DNA from: Coprococcus sp.
GTDB taxonomy: Bacteria; Bacillota; Clostridia; Lachnospirales; Lachnospiraceae
DNA length: 64,000 nucleotides
NCBI GenBank assembly: GCA_017935345.1
Contig: JAGBHU010000044.1
Span: 186,001-250,000 of the forward strand
Direction of reading: 5' to 3'
Both the position numbers and the translations under genes were made by a program. Below are positions 8,453 through 18,082 of this stretch, piece after piece; the stretch's first letter is position 1; each line of letters begins with the position of its first letter. The notes under the pieces are model-generated. The model was given only the letters and a program-made list of their open reading frames with translations, searched no databases and was not told the origin of the DNA.

Positions 8453-9844
8453 TTATGCCTGTGCTGCTGCTTTTTTTGCTTTCTTCTCCTGCTTGGCAGC
8501 AATTGCTTTATCGGTAGGTCTGACCATTACCATACAAATTATAAATGCGATAATATACAGCAGGACTGTTGCATACAGCACATACTGATAACCGGTTGGG
8601 TTTACTACGATTGATTCAACGGTTCCATCAGAAAGCGTATGCGTAATCGTTTCTTCTTTACCAAAGGTATTAACAATCCATGTTGCCATCTGATTTCCGG
8701 AAAGACCGGCAAATGCCCATGCGGATAAGGTAAGACCATGAATGGCGCTGATATTACTCATTCCATAATGGTCAGAAAGCAACGTCGGAACATTGGAAAA
8801 TCCGCCGCCGTATCCGGCATTTACAACAAAAATCAGACACAGCACAAGAACTGTCAGGACGATATTGCCTTCGCCGTTTTTAATGCCGCCTGTTATGATA
8901 ATAATTCCCGTAAATGCAATAGACAGGATGAATATCAGCTAATAAATCGTATTCCTATCCTTCATCGTGTCCGCCCATGCAGAAAAGCCAAGACGACCTC
9001 CCGCATTAAATACGGCTGAAATTGTTGATATAATACCAACAATACCTGCAAGACCGATACATTTTACAATCATCTTTTCCTGTGAAATCAGAGCAAGACC
9101 ACAGGTAATATTGATATAGAACATCAGCCAGATACCGATATAGTTGGCAATCGGCTTTGTCTTGATAACCGTAAGGATATTCTGTCCCTTTTCCTTCTCC
9201 TGTGGTTCATGCCAGCCTTCCGGTTTCTTGAGGAGAAGATGTCCGACAAACATCATTACGAAATATACTCCGGCGAGAATCCAGAACATTTTGTAAATTC
9301 CGCCTTCGCCAAGTCTGTCAAGCAGTGCCTGCATAATTGGGCTTGCAATTGCTTTTGCCGCACCAAAACCTGCAACGGCAAGTCCGGTAGCAAGTCCTTT
9401 TCTATCCTTGAACCAAAGCATCAGTGTCTTGACCGGAGACAGATAACCTGTACCAAGTCCGATACCCATGATGAATCCATATGATATATAAATGCCGACA
9501 AGTGCCAGAACATTTCCTTTATGTGCTCCACCAAAATAAATAAAAAATCCGGTTCCTGCCATACCTAAGGCGAAACAGATTGTCGCAATTAACGATGATT
9601 TGTGAATATCTTTTTCAACAACATTTCCTAAGAATGCCGCCGACATACCTAAAAAGAATATTGCAAAACTAAATGCCCATTCTGTCGCTCCTTTTGAAAA
9701 GCCAATATAATCGGCAATTTCCTGACTAAAAATCGACCAGCAATATACTGTACCAATACTACAATGCAGCAGCAATGCCGGAATTGCGGCGCGTATCCAT
9801 TTATTCGTGCGCCAGCCACCGGATTTCTTTGTTTCCTCTTCCAT
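8453..9844 (-). pseudogene. OFA-family MFS transporter interrupted by an in-frame TAG
   Basis: Codons from 9844 to 8453 form one continuous frame of about 463 codons encoding a 12-segment major facilitator of the oxalate/formate antiporter (OFA) family. A single TAG at 8939-8941 interrupts it. The upstream part (301 codons) ends at KDRNTIY, and the frame resumes directly with LIFILSIAFTGIIII, a membrane segment, with no frameshift. A one-base change from TTG (Leu) would give this stop. The remaining 3' part could not make a functional transporter alone. OFA members exchange oxalate, formate, lactate or related acids. This is either a recent nonsense mutation, a strain variant or a sequence error. 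The rest of the coding frame shows no decay, so the event is young. Confidence 0.85.
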
Positions 9845-9880
9845 GACTCTCTCTACTTCCTTTTTATTTTTTTGTGTCTT

Positions 9881-9902
9881 TTATCTGTTTGTGAACAGAT
9901 AA
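9881..9902. promoter_or_regulatory. perfect palindrome (candidate operator) at the transporter promoter
   Basis: TTATCTGTT (9881-9889) and AACAGATAA (9894-9902) form a perfect 9-bp inverted repeat with a 4-bp spacer. It begins about 10 bp downstream of the predicted -10 box of the transporter gene. There is no T-run on either side that would suggest a terminator, so a repressor site is the best reading. Confidence 0.45.
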
Positions 9903-9911
9903 AGCATTGAT

Positions 9912-9940
9912 ATTATACATCCCAAAAACAAAAAATTCAA
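9912..9940 (-). promoter_or_regulatory. promoter of the OFA transporter gene
   Basis: TTGAAT (9935-9940) and TATAAT (9912-9917) are spaced by 17 bp on the minus strand. The 317-bp gap to aroC (9845-10161) holds this promoter, the palindrome at 9881-9902 and the divergent aroC promoter; nothing else is evident there. Confidence 0.6.
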
Positions 9941-10014
9941 CAAAAAACAATGCGGATTCACGGGAATTCGCAAGAATTTTATTAAAATTATCAAAATATT
10001 TTCTTATTTTGCCA

Positions 10015-10043
10015 TTGAATCTGCATATTTCATCCTATATAAT
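10015..10043 (+). promoter_or_regulatory. promoter of aroC
   Basis: TTGAAT (10015-10020) and TATAAT (10038-10043) are separated by 17 bp. The predicted leader is about 110 nt. Confidence 0.65.
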
Positions 10044-10161
10044 GATTCTGATGTGCGAAAAACAGTATTCTCAAAGCGTTGATATATGATTGATATCAGC
10101 ATATCAGAGCCTGTTCCCGTACATCTTTGAGAAATACGAATAAGAAGGAGTCAGAATTATT

Positions 10162-11262
10162 ATGTCAGGTTCAAGTTATGGAACTATCTTTAAAATAACA
10201 ACATGGGGAGAGTCTCACGGAGCTGCGCTCGGAATGGTCATTGACGGCTGTCCTGCCGGTCTTAATCTTACAGAGGAAGACGTACAGGCTTATCTGAACC
10301 GCCGCAGACCGGGATATTCCCAATTTTCAACACCAAGAAAAGAATCTGATACCGTAGAAATTCTGTCGGGAATCTTCAACGGAAAAACTACCGGAACGCC
10401 GATTTCCATGCTGGTACGCAATACCTCCGAGCGTTCAGGCGACTATAGCGATATTGCGGAATACTACAGACCGGGACATGCCGATTATACCTTTGACCAA
10501 AAATACGGTTTCAGAGATTATCGGGGCGGTGGTCGTTCCTCCGGAAGAGAAACCATCGGGCGTGTCGCTGCAGGCGCCGTTGCCGCTAAGATTTTAAAAG
10601 AACTTGGGATTACCTTTACAACATATGTATCTTCAATTGGCGATATTTCAATCAAAAGAGAATTGTTTGACGCTTCTTATATTCAAAAAAATGAGTTAAA
10701 TATGCCGGACCCTGAAAGCTATCAGGCGGCGGCTGAATACTTATCCGATGTCATGGCGGAGAACGATTCCATTGGTTCTTCTGTTGAATGTGCCGTACAT
10801 GGTGTTCCTGCCGGGCTCGGCGAACCGGTATTTGACAAATTAGACGCCTGTCTGGCAAAGGCAATCATGTCCATCGGTGCCGTAAAAGCGGTTGAGATTG
10901 GAGACGGTACGGAAGTCTCCAAACATAAGGGCTCCTATAATAACGATGCATTTCAGTCAACAAACGGTATCATCACAAAAGCCACCAACCATTCCGGCGG
11001 TATTTTAGGTGGAATTAGTGACGGAAGCGATATCCTGTTGCGTGCACATTTCAAGGCAACGCCTTCTATCGCAAGCCGCCAGCAGACCGTAAAACAATCC
11101 GGAGAACAAATAGACATTCATATCAGAGGACGTCACGACCCCATCATCGGTCCGCGCGCCGTGGTCGTTGTAGAATCCATGGCTGCAATCACGCTTCTGG
11201 ATATGCTTCTCCAGAATATGTCAGCCAGACTGGATAAGATTAAAACCTTTTATCAAAGATAA
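10162..11262 (+). CDS. aroC: chorismate synthase
   Basis: The 366-residue protein opens with the family signature GESHGAALGMVIDGCPAG (residues ~14-31) and contains the RGGGRSSGRETIGRVAAGAVA region and the C-terminal RHDP motif. It converts 5-enolpyruvylshikimate-3-phosphate to chorismate with reduced FMN, the last step of the shared aromatic pathway. The start follows AAGAAGGAG. No other shikimate-pathway gene is nearby, so it is a single-gene unit. It converges with the formate/nitrite channel gene, with only 7 bp between the stop codons and no terminator there. Confidence 0.97.
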   Translation: MSGSSYGTIFKITTWGESHGAALGMVIDGCPAGLNLTEEDVQAYLNRRRPGYSQFSTPRKESDTVEILSGIFNGKTTGTPISMLVRNTSERSGDYSDIAEYYRPGHADYTFDQKYGFRDYRGGGRSSGRETIGRVAAGAVAAKILKELGITFTTYVSSIGDISIKRELFDASYIQKNELNMPDPESYQAAAEYLSDVMAENDSIGSSVECAVHGVPAGLGEPVFDKLDACLAKAIMSIGAVKAVEIGDGTEVSKHKGSYNNDAFQSTNGIITKATNHSGGILGGISDGSDILLRAHFKATPSIASRQQTVKQSGEQIDIHIRGRHDPIIGPRAVVVVESMAAITLLDMLLQNMSARLDKIKTFYQR

Positions 11263-11269
11263 AAATTAC

Positions 11270-12124
11270 TTATTTATTTTCTTCTGCCTCACATTTTTCT
11301 TTGCCTTCAAGCGTAACAACGGCATAGAAACCAAGGCCGACTATGACTGCTCCGCCGATAATGTTACCAATGGTTACCGGAATCAGATTGTCCGTGAAAT
11401 AATGACCAACCGTCAGCTGGCTCCTTATCTGTTCCGACGTATAACCATACAATTCACAGGCTTTGTCAATATATCGGGAATCTGTTGCAGCAAACAGTCC
11501 TGCGGGAATATAATACATATTTGCAATGCTGTGTTCCATTCCTGATACGACAAATGCCATTATCGGGAAAAATACTGCCATAACCTTTCCTACGACATCC
11601 TTTGCCGCTCCGGCGACCAATACGGCGATGCAAACCAGAATGTTGCACAAAATACCGGAAAATAAAGCCTCAGAAAACTCAAGTCCGGTTTTATCCATTG
11701 CAATTTTAATTGTATACGCTCCTAATCCTCCGTCAGAATAATCGTACTGGCAGGAAAAAAATACCAGCAGAACAACTATCAGTGTTCCTATCATATTGCT
11801 GAAAAATACTATAACCAAATTGCGGAGCATCTGTATCAGTGTAATTTTTCTGTCGGCAAGCGCCATAGACATCATGCAGTTTCCCGTAAAAAGCTCGCTG
11901 CCGGTCAGTACCGTCATCATCAGACCAACCGGAAAGATAAGCCCGGTAATCAGTCTTGCCGTTCCAACGTCCGTAATATTATGTGCTGCTATGCTGGAGG
12001 TTTCTGCTCCTACCGCAATAAAAATTCCCGCAAAAATACCGAGAATAATCATTCTCCGAAATCCAATCTGTGCTTTTTTAATTCCACCCTGAATATTGTA
12101 CAAATGTATGTGATTATGTTCCAT
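11270..12124 (-). CDS. formate/nitrite transporter (FNT) family channel
   Basis: The 284-residue membrane protein has six hydrophobic segments and FNT signatures such as FTGNCMMSMAL and the C-terminal NIIGGAVIVGLGF repeat. FNT proteins are pentameric channels moving formate, nitrite, hydrosulfide or lactate across the cytoplasmic membrane. The start follows AAGGAGATAATGC. It is 21 bp downstream of xerD on the same strand. In a fermentative anaerobe, formate export is the likely role, but substrate cannot be read from sequence. It lies 1.4 kb from the OFA transporter, another carrier class for small acids. Confidence 0.9.
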   Translation of the reverse strand: MEHNHIHLYNIQGGIKKAQIGFRRMIILGIFAGIFIAVGAETSSIAAHNITDVGTARLITGLIFPVGLMMTVLTGSELFTGNCMMSMALADRKITLIQMLRNLVIVFFSNMIGTLIVVLLVFFSCQYDYSDGGLGAYTIKIAMDKTGLEFSEALFSGILCNILVCIAVLVAGAAKDVVGKVMAVFFPIMAFVVSGMEHSIANMYYIPAGLFAATDSRYIDKACELYGYTSEQIRSQLTVGHYFTDNLIPVTIGNIIGGAVIVGLGFYAVVTLEGKEKCEAEENK

Positions 12125-12145
12125 GCATTATCTCCTTGTGTTTTA

Positions 12146-13024
12146 TTACGCTCTGGGATGCGCCTTTCTATATTCCTCTTTCAGCCTGCTCTGCTTGCTG
12201 CTTAAATATATCTGTGTCGTGGATATATCAACATGTCCCAACATTTCCTGAACGGCTTTCAGGTCTGCACCGTTATTAATCAAATGTGATGCAAAAGAAT
12301 GTCTTATCATATGAGGTGTTATATCCTTATCAATTCCTGCTTTTGCCGCATAATATTTAATTATCTTCCAAAATCCCTGTCTGGTCATCGGGCTGCCTTT
12401 GCAATTAGAAAACAGATAATCGCTATCCTTACACATGTCTCCTCTGACCTCGGTTATATATGCACCAAGAGCTCTCTGTGCGGTTTCTTCCATAGGAATA
12501 ATCCTCGACTTATTGGAATCATGACACTCAATAAAACCCATTTTAAGATTAACGTCGGTAATCTTAAGTGTTACAAGTTCGGTAACTCTTATACCGGTAG
12601 CATATAACAGTTCCAGCATAGCTTTGTCCCTTATTTCCTTTGGTGTATTGTCACCCGGTTGAGCAAGGAGCTTGTTTACCTCACTGATTGTAAGCACATC
12701 GGGAACCTTTTTTTCTATCTTTGGAGGCTTAATATTCTCTGACGGGTCAGATGATATCACGCCTTCCTTCACCAAATAAGTAAAAAAAGATTTAATAGAT
12801 GCTATATTCCGCGAAACCGTAGCCATAGACATGCCCTGTTTCTCAATATATAACACATATGAGTTAAGATTCGTCTCATTTATCGAACGAATATCATTCT
12901 GTCCTGAACCTTTAAAATAATTATTCAGCTTTAACAAATCACGTTTATATGATGCCACGGTATTATCACTTGATTTCTTAACATTTTTCAAATAGGCAAC
13001 ATATTTCTCTATGTAAAATTCCAC
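12146..13024 (-). CDS. xerD: site-specific tyrosine recombinase XerD
   Basis: The 292-residue protein has the SAM-like N-terminal DNA-binding domain and a complete catalytic set: Arg146 (TGIRVTEL), Lys172, His238-x-x-Arg241 (HMIRHS), His264 (LGHVDISTTQIY) and the nucleophile Tyr273. The length is standard for Xer proteins. It resolves chromosome dimers at dif with a XerC partner. The start is GTG, placed after AAGGGGAAAAAT. The gene order Nudix hydrolase, spoIIM-like, xerD resembles the Bacillus nudF-spoIIM-ripX region, which argues for the housekeeping XerD rather than a mobile-element integrase. Confidence 0.9.
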   Translation of the reverse strand: MEFYIEKYVAYLKNVKKSSDNTVASYKRDLLKLNNYFKGSGQNDIRSINETNLNSYVLYIEKQGMSMATVSRNIASIKSFFTYLVKEGVISSDPSENIKPPKIEKKVPDVLTISEVNKLLAQPGDNTPKEIRDKAMLELLYATGIRVTELVTLKITDVNLKMGFIECHDSNKSRIIPMEETAQRALGAYITEVRGDMCKDSDYLFSNCKGSPMTRQGFWKIIKYYAAKAGIDKDITPHMIRHSFASHLINNGADLKAVQEMLGHVDISTTQIYLSSKQSRLKEEYRKAHPRA

Positions 13025-13154
13025 GCATTTTTCCCCTTATTATGTAGACTAAATATCATTATAAATACAAATTTCAATAAAATCAAACATAAATTTTACC
13101 ATAAAAATCAAGGATTTGCGCATTTTACACAAAATGTACCAAATAATGTGGCGT

Positions 13155-13184
13155 ATAATACTTATGTATACCACATGTAGTCAA
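13155..13184 (-). promoter_or_regulatory. promoter of xerD
   Basis: TTGACT (13179-13184) and TATTAT (13155-13160) are separated by 18 bp on the minus strand, in the 167-bp gap upstream of xerD. Confidence 0.5.
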
Positions 13185-13191
13185 AATTTTT

Positions 13192-13668
13192 TCAAAATAA
13201 TTTCACAATTTTTAACTCAAGGAACACATTTATTAATAATATCGTAATAACCAGCAAATTTTGCAGGATATTATTATGTAACTTTGAATCCGCTTTCATG
13301 GCTACTATTCCACCGGGTATATTTTGTAAACCAAATATAGCCATATAAAACATCACAATAATCAATACAATCATTGAATATGCCAACTGCCCCCATATTG
13401 TCCCCGTCATAGCATGTGAAGACAATAAATAACCTAATAAAAATCCTGACAAAGCACCTGATATCATATCCCAAATATCAGCCAATCTATTGGCTATCAG
13501 TAAGAGAAAAAATAATTCTATACTTCTGATTAACAATAATCTTAAATATTCTTCCATATTTCCTTGATAAACGTACAAATCAGCATTTATTAAAAATCCT
13601 AAATTGTAGAATATTGTACCTGCCACAACTCCGATATAAATAAAAACAATCAGTCTTTTAATACCCAT
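13192..13668 (-). CDS. SpoIIM-like integral membrane protein
   Basis: The 158-residue protein has about five membrane segments and almost no soluble domain. The frame is open 13 codons further, but the ATG at 13668 follows GGGAGGTTGTT and the longer start would run into a terminator. The pattern GVVAGTIFYNLG near the N-terminus and a central run LSGFLLGYLLSS resemble SpoIIM, a subunit of the engulfment complex in spore formers. Its position between a Nudix hydrolase and xerD is the position of spoIIM in Bacillus and Clostridium. The similarity is weak by eye, so the name rests partly on gene order. Confidence 0.5.
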   Translation of the reverse strand: MGIKRLIVFIYIGVVAGTIFYNLGFLINADLYVYQGNMEEYLRLLLIRSIELFFLLLIANRLADIWDMISGALSGFLLGYLLSSHAMTGTIWGQLAYSMIVLIIVMFYMAIFGLQNIPGGIVAMKADSKLHNNILQNLLVITILLINVFLELKIVKLF

Positions 13669-13693
13669 AACAACCTCCCTTTTATACAACAAA

Positions 13694-13722
13694 AAATACG
13701 AGGACATATTATCCTCGTATTT
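13694..13722 (-). terminator. intrinsic terminator of the Nudix gene
   Basis: A perfect 10-bp stem (AAATACGAGG and CCTCGTATTT, 9-nt loop) is followed on the minus strand by six T. It lies 21 bp after the Nudix stop codon. Confidence 0.85.
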
Positions 13723-13743
13723 TATATGCTTGTATTCTTCTAT

Positions 13744-14283
13744 TTATGAATTAACATTTTTAGCTTTATATGCCATGATGGCAAGTAATGTTTTCGAATC
13801 TACAATATCCCCTTTTGCAATCATTTCGTCTACCTGCTTAACAGATAATTTATGAACATGAATAAATTCATTCTCATCAGGACTTACATCTGTTTTTGAC
13901 AGACCATATCCTATAAATACCGCTGTATGTTCATTACTGGAGCCTATGGCAAGCACGGTATTGGCTACATAATCCAATTCATCTACTAAATATCCGGTTT
14001 CCTCACGCAGTTCTCTTCTTGCACTTTCATCCGGTGTCTCCCCTTCGTCCATGCAGCCGCCGGGAACTTCATAAGAAATCCTGTCTATAACATTTCTGTA
14101 CTGACTGACAAGTATCATATCTCCATCGTCACATATAGGAAGTATACACGCACCGTCAACATGGTCTATGTAATCATAAATGACATTTCTCCCGTCCGGA
14201 AGCTCCAAATAATCATTATATACGTCAAATATATGCGCCTTATAGGCAAGTTCCAGCTTAGTCCGTTTGCTCATACCATCCAT
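13744..14283 (-). CDS. nudF: Nudix hydrolase, ADP-ribose pyrophosphatase type
   Basis: The 179-residue protein carries an exact Nudix box at residues 76-98 (G-x5-E-x7-RELREETGY). NudF-type enzymes cleave ADP-ribose to AMP and ribose-5-phosphate with Mg2+. The surrounding residues (QYRNVIDRISYEVPGG) are those of the ADP-ribose subgroup. I take the ATG at 14283, eight bases after GGAGG; an upstream TTG in frame has no ribosome site. Its place next to the spoIIM-like and xerD genes matches other Firmicutes. Confidence 0.85.
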   Translation of the reverse strand: MDGMSKRTKLELAYKAHIFDVYNDYLELPDGRNVIYDYIDHVDGACILPICDDGDMILVSQYRNVIDRISYEVPGGCMDEGETPDESARRELREETGYLVDELDYVANTVLAIGSSNEHTAVFIGYGLSKTDVSPDENEFIHVHKLSVKQVDEMIAKGDIVDSKTLLAIMAYKAKNVNS

Positions 14284-14392
14284 CGTTTTATCCTCCAACT
14301 TTTTCAAATCATTTACATACTATATATTACATAGATTCATTTTTCAAGTAACAGCTTATTTCCATATGCATCTTAAGCGCATCCCCCGGAGG

Positions 14393-14463
14393 TTTTTTGT
14401 CATATGGGAAACTTCATTTCCTATATGACAAAAAAGACCTACAAGCTAAAACTTGTAGGTCTT
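14393..14463 (-). terminator. rny terminator with an overlapping second inverted repeat
   Basis: AAGACCTACAAG (14434-14445) and CTTGTAGGTCTT (14452-14463) form a 12-bp stem that on the minus strand is followed by six T, a clear terminator just after rny. A second inverted repeat, TTTTTTGTCATAT (14393-14405) with ATATGACAAAAAA (14423-14435), uses the same T-run. The two folds cannot form at once. Confidence 0.85.
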
Positions 14464-14467
14464 TATG

Positions 14468-16021
14468 TTACTTAGCGTAATCAGTTACGCGTGACTCTCT
14501 AATAATATTAACCTTAATCTGTCCTGGATATTCAAGCTCAGCTTCAATCTGCTTTGCAATATCTCTGGCCAGCAATACCATATCAGAATCGTTTACGTGT
14601 TCAGGAACTACCATTACACGAATTTCTCTACCCGCCTGAATAGCAAATGTTTTCTCTACACCCTTATGAGAATTAGCAATATCTTCTAATTTCTTAAGAC
14701 GCGTTGTGTAGGTTTCTAAGGTCTCTCTTCTTGCACCAGGTCTGGCAGCAGAAATTGTATCTGCAGCCTGTACCAAACAAGCAATAAGAGATTCTGCTTC
14801 AACATCACCATGATGTGATTCTACAGCATTTACAACAATGGCCGATTCCTTGTATTTTCTACATAAATCAGCACCAATCTGTACATGTGAACCCTCCATC
14901 TCATGGTCTAATGACTTACCGATATCATGGAGTAATCCGGCACGTTTAGCAACCTTAATATCAACACCTATCTCACCGGCCAATAAACCACATAACTGAG
15001 CTACTTCTACGGAATGTTTCAGTGCATTCTGACCGTAGCTTGTTCTAAACTTCATCTTACCAAGAAGTCTTACAAGTTCAGGATGAATACCGTGAATACC
15101 AACTTCAAGTGTAGCTGCTTCACCTTCTTCACGCATCATGGTTTCAACTTCCTTCTGCGCTTTTTCTACCATTTCTTCGATTCTTGCAGGGTGAATTCTT
15201 CCATCTACAATAAGCTTTTCAAGGGCAATTCTTGCAACCTCTCTTCTTACCGGATCAAAGCTGGACAGAATAACTGCCTCTGGTGTATCATCAATAATTA
15301 AATCTACACCTGTCATTGTTTCAAGAGTACGAATATTTCTACCCTCTCTACCAATAATTCTACCCTTCATTTCATCGTTTGGTAGCTGAACAAGTGATAT
15401 TGTTGTCTCTGCCACATGGTCAGCTGCACATTTCTGTATAGCTGTAACAACATAATCTCTAGCCTTCTTGTTCGCTTCTTCTTTAGCTCTGGTTTCTAAT
15501 TCCTTGACCATAACTGCTGTTTCATGTTTTACTTCATCTTCAACAGTCTTTAATAAGTATTCCTTTGCCTGTTCAGAGGTTAAACCTGAAATTCTCTCAA
15601 GTTCCTGTAGACGTTTCGCCTGAAGCTCTTCTACCTTTGCCTTCTGCTTATCAAGCGCACTCTCTTTAGAAGCAAGACTTGCCTCTTTTTTCTCTACTGC
15701 TTCAGCTTTACGGTCAATGTTCTCTTCACGCGCAAGAATTCTTTTCTCCATTCTTGAAAGCTCACCACGTCTGTCCTTTACTTCCTTCTCAAGGTCATTA
15801 CGTGTCTTAAGAGCATCTTCCTTTGCTTCCAGCATAATTTCACGCTTTTTTGCTTCGGCGGTCTTCTGTGCTTCATCTATAATCTCTCTAGCTTGTACTT
15901 CAGCTCTACCAACCTTTGCTTCTGCAATATTCTTACGATATGCAATCGCAATAAACCAGGTAGCTACAATAAGCACTACAGCAACAATACAGAAGATTAC
16001 AATCAACGTTATTGTATCCAC
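14468..16021 (-). CDS. rny: ribonuclease Y
   Basis: The 517-residue protein has an N-terminal membrane anchor (residues ~4-26), a long coiled coil (~30-200), a KH domain ([12 protein letters not shown], ~220-231) and an HD domain with His365-Asp366 (LLHDIGKS). RNase Y is the main initiating endonuclease of mRNA decay in Firmicutes and sits at the membrane. The start is GTG, seven bases after AGGAGG. The gene has its own promoter and terminator. Confidence 0.97.
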   Translation of the reverse strand: MDTITLIVIFCIVAVVLIVATWFIAIAYRKNIAEAKVGRAEVQAREIIDEAQKTAEAKKREIMLEAKEDALKTRNDLEKEVKDRRGELSRMEKRILAREENIDRKAEAVEKKEASLASKESALDKQKAKVEELQAKRLQELERISGLTSEQAKEYLLKTVEDEVKHETAVMVKELETRAKEEANKKARDYVVTAIQKCAADHVAETTISLVQLPNDEMKGRIIGREGRNIRTLETMTGVDLIIDDTPEAVILSSFDPVRREVARIALEKLIVDGRIHPARIEEMVEKAQKEVETMMREEGEAATLEVGIHGIHPELVRLLGKMKFRTSYGQNALKHSVEVAQLCGLLAGEIGVDIKVAKRAGLLHDIGKSLDHEMEGSHVQIGADLCRKYKESAIVVNAVESHHGDVEAESLIACLVQAADTISAARPGARRETLETYTTRLKKLEDIANSHKGVEKTFAIQAGREIRVMVVPEHVNDSDMVLLARDIAKQIEAELEYPGQIKVNIIRESRVTDYAK

Positions 16022-16070
16022 AGGAGCACCTCCTTATTAAGTTTTCATTGTACGTCAATACAACATTTTT

Positions 16071-16099
16071 AGTTTAATCTCTTTAATTAATTATGTCAA
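16071..16099 (-). promoter_or_regulatory. promoter of rny
   Basis: TTGACA (16094-16099) and TAAACT (16071-16076) are spaced by 17 bp on the minus strand, about 50 bp upstream of the GTG start. Confidence 0.65.
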
Positions 16100-16147
16100 G
16101 CAAAAACATACAATTACTTGTCTTTTTTTTAACAAAATGTACAATAT

Positions 16148-16750
16148 CTATTGCCTGCAAAGCTCATTCATACATTCCAAAACCAGTCTCGAAGAAAAGC
16201 CTTTTCTTACAAAAAATAATACCACCTTATCTCTTCTCTCAATGATATCATCAGATGTAAATTTCTTGTTCAGGATAGAAATTACAGCTTCCTTTTCATC
16301 GGGAAGCTCCTGCATATCAAACGCTTCATTGATTACTGCTTCATCAACTTTTTTGAAAGACAACTCATATCTGATGATTTTTCTTCCCTTTTTATGTATA
16401 TATTTTCTGATATAAGCAGCGGCATACCTTAAATCATCGATATAGCCATATGCTTTTAATTTTGATATCGTAAAATCGATAATCTCTGAATCATAAAAAA
16501 GTTCTTCTAATTTCAAACGGATATCATACTCGCATTTCTCAGAAAATTTAAGAGAAGCCACAGCCTTATTCATTGCACGTTTATACAGATACGATTTTCT
16601 GAATTCTTCCATAATGTCGTTATCAATATCCGCACCGATATCAAGTTTCAGCCTTTTGATATCGGATGCATAAAGAGAACAATACGGTTCGTAGTCCATA
16701 TATAGACAATATCGTTTATCATCTATCCGTTTCAACTCAGTTACAAGCAT
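16148..16750 (-). CDS. recX: RecX-family regulatory protein
   Basis: The 200-residue protein is mostly helical and basic, with the three-helix RecX repeats (KLKAYGYIDDLRYAAAYIR, ~95-113) in the centre. RecX binds RecA filaments and limits their growth. It starts 5 bp after the recA stop codon without a strong ribosome site of its own, so translation is probably coupled to recA. A recA-recX operon is common. Confidence 0.85.
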   Translation of the reverse strand: MLVTELKRIDDKRYCLYMDYEPYCSLYASDIKRLKLDIGADIDNDIMEEFRKSYLYKRAMNKAVASLKFSEKCEYDIRLKLEELFYDSEIIDFTISKLKAYGYIDDLRYAAAYIRKYIHKKGRKIIRYELSFKKVDEAVINEAFDMQELPDEKEAVISILNKKFTSDDIIERRDKVVLFFVRKGFSSRLVLECMNELCRQ

Positions 16751-16755
16751 TCTTT

Positions 16756-17811
16756 TTATTCTCTTTCAATAACCGTTGTTCCCGCAACATCTGTATCTGG
16801 TGCGTTTTCTCCGTCTATACCTACTGCCGCACGGACTTTCTTATCAATCTCAATGCATATATCCTGATGCTCCTGAAGATATGTCTTGGCATTTTCACGT
16901 CCCTGACCTATCTTTTCACCCATATATGCATACCATGCACCGGATTTATCTACAATATTATTGGCAACAGCCAAATCAAGAATATCTCCTACTTTGGAAA
17001 TACCTTTTCCAAATACGATATCAAATTCAGCTTCTTTAAAAGGAGGTGCAACTTTATTCTTAACCACCTTTACTCTTGTACGGTTACCAACAATCTCTCC
17101 GCCTGCACGTAATGTATCAATTCTTCTGACATCCATACGGACGGATGCATAAAATTTAAGCGCACGTCCGCCTGTCGTAACCTCAGGATTGCCAAATACA
17201 ACGCCTACTTTTTCTCTAAGCTGATTAATAAAAATAACTACACAGTTTGTTTTGCTTACAACAGCAGTAAGCTTTCTGAGTGCCTGTGACATCAGTCTGG
17301 CATGAAGTCCCATATGGGAATCTCCCATCTCACCGTCTATTTCTGCCTTTGGTACAAGAGCTGCAACCGAGTCAACAATGACAACATCAACCGCTCCTGA
17401 TCTGACCATTGTTTCTGTAATCTCCAGTGCCTGTTCACCACAATCCGGCTGTGATATATACAGATTGTCAATATCAACGCCGATATTTTTAGCATAAACA
17501 GGGTCAAGAGCATGTTCTGCATCAATAAATCCGGCAATACCGCCTCTCTTTTGAATCTCCGCAACAACATGAAGTGCAACCGTTGTCTTACCACTTGATT
17601 CAGGACCGAATACTTCTATGATTCTTCCTCTTGGCACACCGCCAAGTCCAAGTGCAATATCAAGGCTCAATGAACCTGTAGGTATCACTTCTATATTCAT
17701 ATTGGCGGTAGAATCACCCAGTTTCATAACCGAACCTTTGCCATACTGCTTTTCTATCTGCGCAAGAGCCGCATCAAGAGCTTTTTTCTTATCATCATCC
17801 TTATTTACCAT
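16756..17811 (-). CDS. recA: recombinase RecA
   Basis: The 351-residue protein contains the Walker A motif GPESSGKT at 69-76, Walker B ([14 protein letters not shown]) and the [15 protein letters not shown] signature. RecA forms the strand-exchange filament and triggers LexA self-cleavage. Length and sequence are normal. The ATG follows AGGAGGAAATAGAA. A LexA box and a strong promoter lie directly upstream. Confidence 0.99.
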   Translation of the reverse strand: MVNKDDDKKKALDAALAQIEKQYGKGSVMKLGDSTANMNIEVIPTGSLSLDIALGLGGVPRGRIIEVFGPESSGKTTVALHVVAEIQKRGGIAGFIDAEHALDPVYAKNIGVDIDNLYISQPDCGEQALEITETMVRSGAVDVVIVDSVAALVPKAEIDGEMGDSHMGLHARLMSQALRKLTAVVSKTNCVVIFINQLREKVGVVFGNPEVTTGGRALKFYASVRMDVRRIDTLRAGGEIVGNRTRVKVVKNKVAPPFKEAEFDIVFGKGISKVGDILDLAVANNIVDKSGAWYAYMGEKIGQGRENAKTYLQEHQDICIEIDKKVRAAVGIDGENAPDTDVAGTTVIERE

Positions 17812-17827
17812 TTCTATTTCCTCCTAA

Positions 17828-17841
17828 AAAACATATGTTCG
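17828..17841 (-). promoter_or_regulatory. LexA (SOS) box at recA
   Basis: CGAACATATGTTTT on the minus strand matches 13 of 14 positions of the Gram-positive LexA consensus CGAACRNRYGTTYC. It lies from about +6 to +19 relative to the predicted start, only 17 bp from the start codon, so LexA would block early elongation or promoter clearance rather than the -35. Confidence 0.8.
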
Positions 17842-17853
17842 ATTTCTGTTTAT

Positions 17854-17882
17854 ATAGTATACAAAAATCTTCCTCTTGTCAA
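17854..17882 (-). promoter_or_regulatory. promoter of recA-recX
   Basis: A perfect TTGACA (17877-17882) and TACTAT (17854-17859) are spaced by 17 bp on the minus strand. The 353-bp gap to tmcAL (17812-18164) contains this promoter, the LexA box and an inverted-repeat remnant at 18083-18150. Confidence 0.75.
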
Positions 17883-18082
17883 CAAGTAAATTATATATTA
17901 TTTGATGGGGAATTTTTAGGACACGCAAAGACCTTTTTTCATATTTTAATCATATCGAACAACATTTTGAACAGAATGATATATACATATTCGAACCCTT
18001 TTATTATTTTAACACACTTTACACTGAAAGAATATTAAGTTACAATAAATTTTACAATCATATTGCTGTTCAACTATTTATA

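Noticed and set aside
8939-8941. TAG read as pyrrolysine or another recoded residue
   Set aside because: The stop is in a hydrophobic membrane segment of a transporter family with no such residue, and no recoding element or tRNA is visible in the window. A Leu-to-stop change is simpler.
12146-13024. Phage or element integrase
   Set aside because: Length, catalytic residues and gene order fit the housekeeping XerD; no attachment sites or phage genes are nearby.
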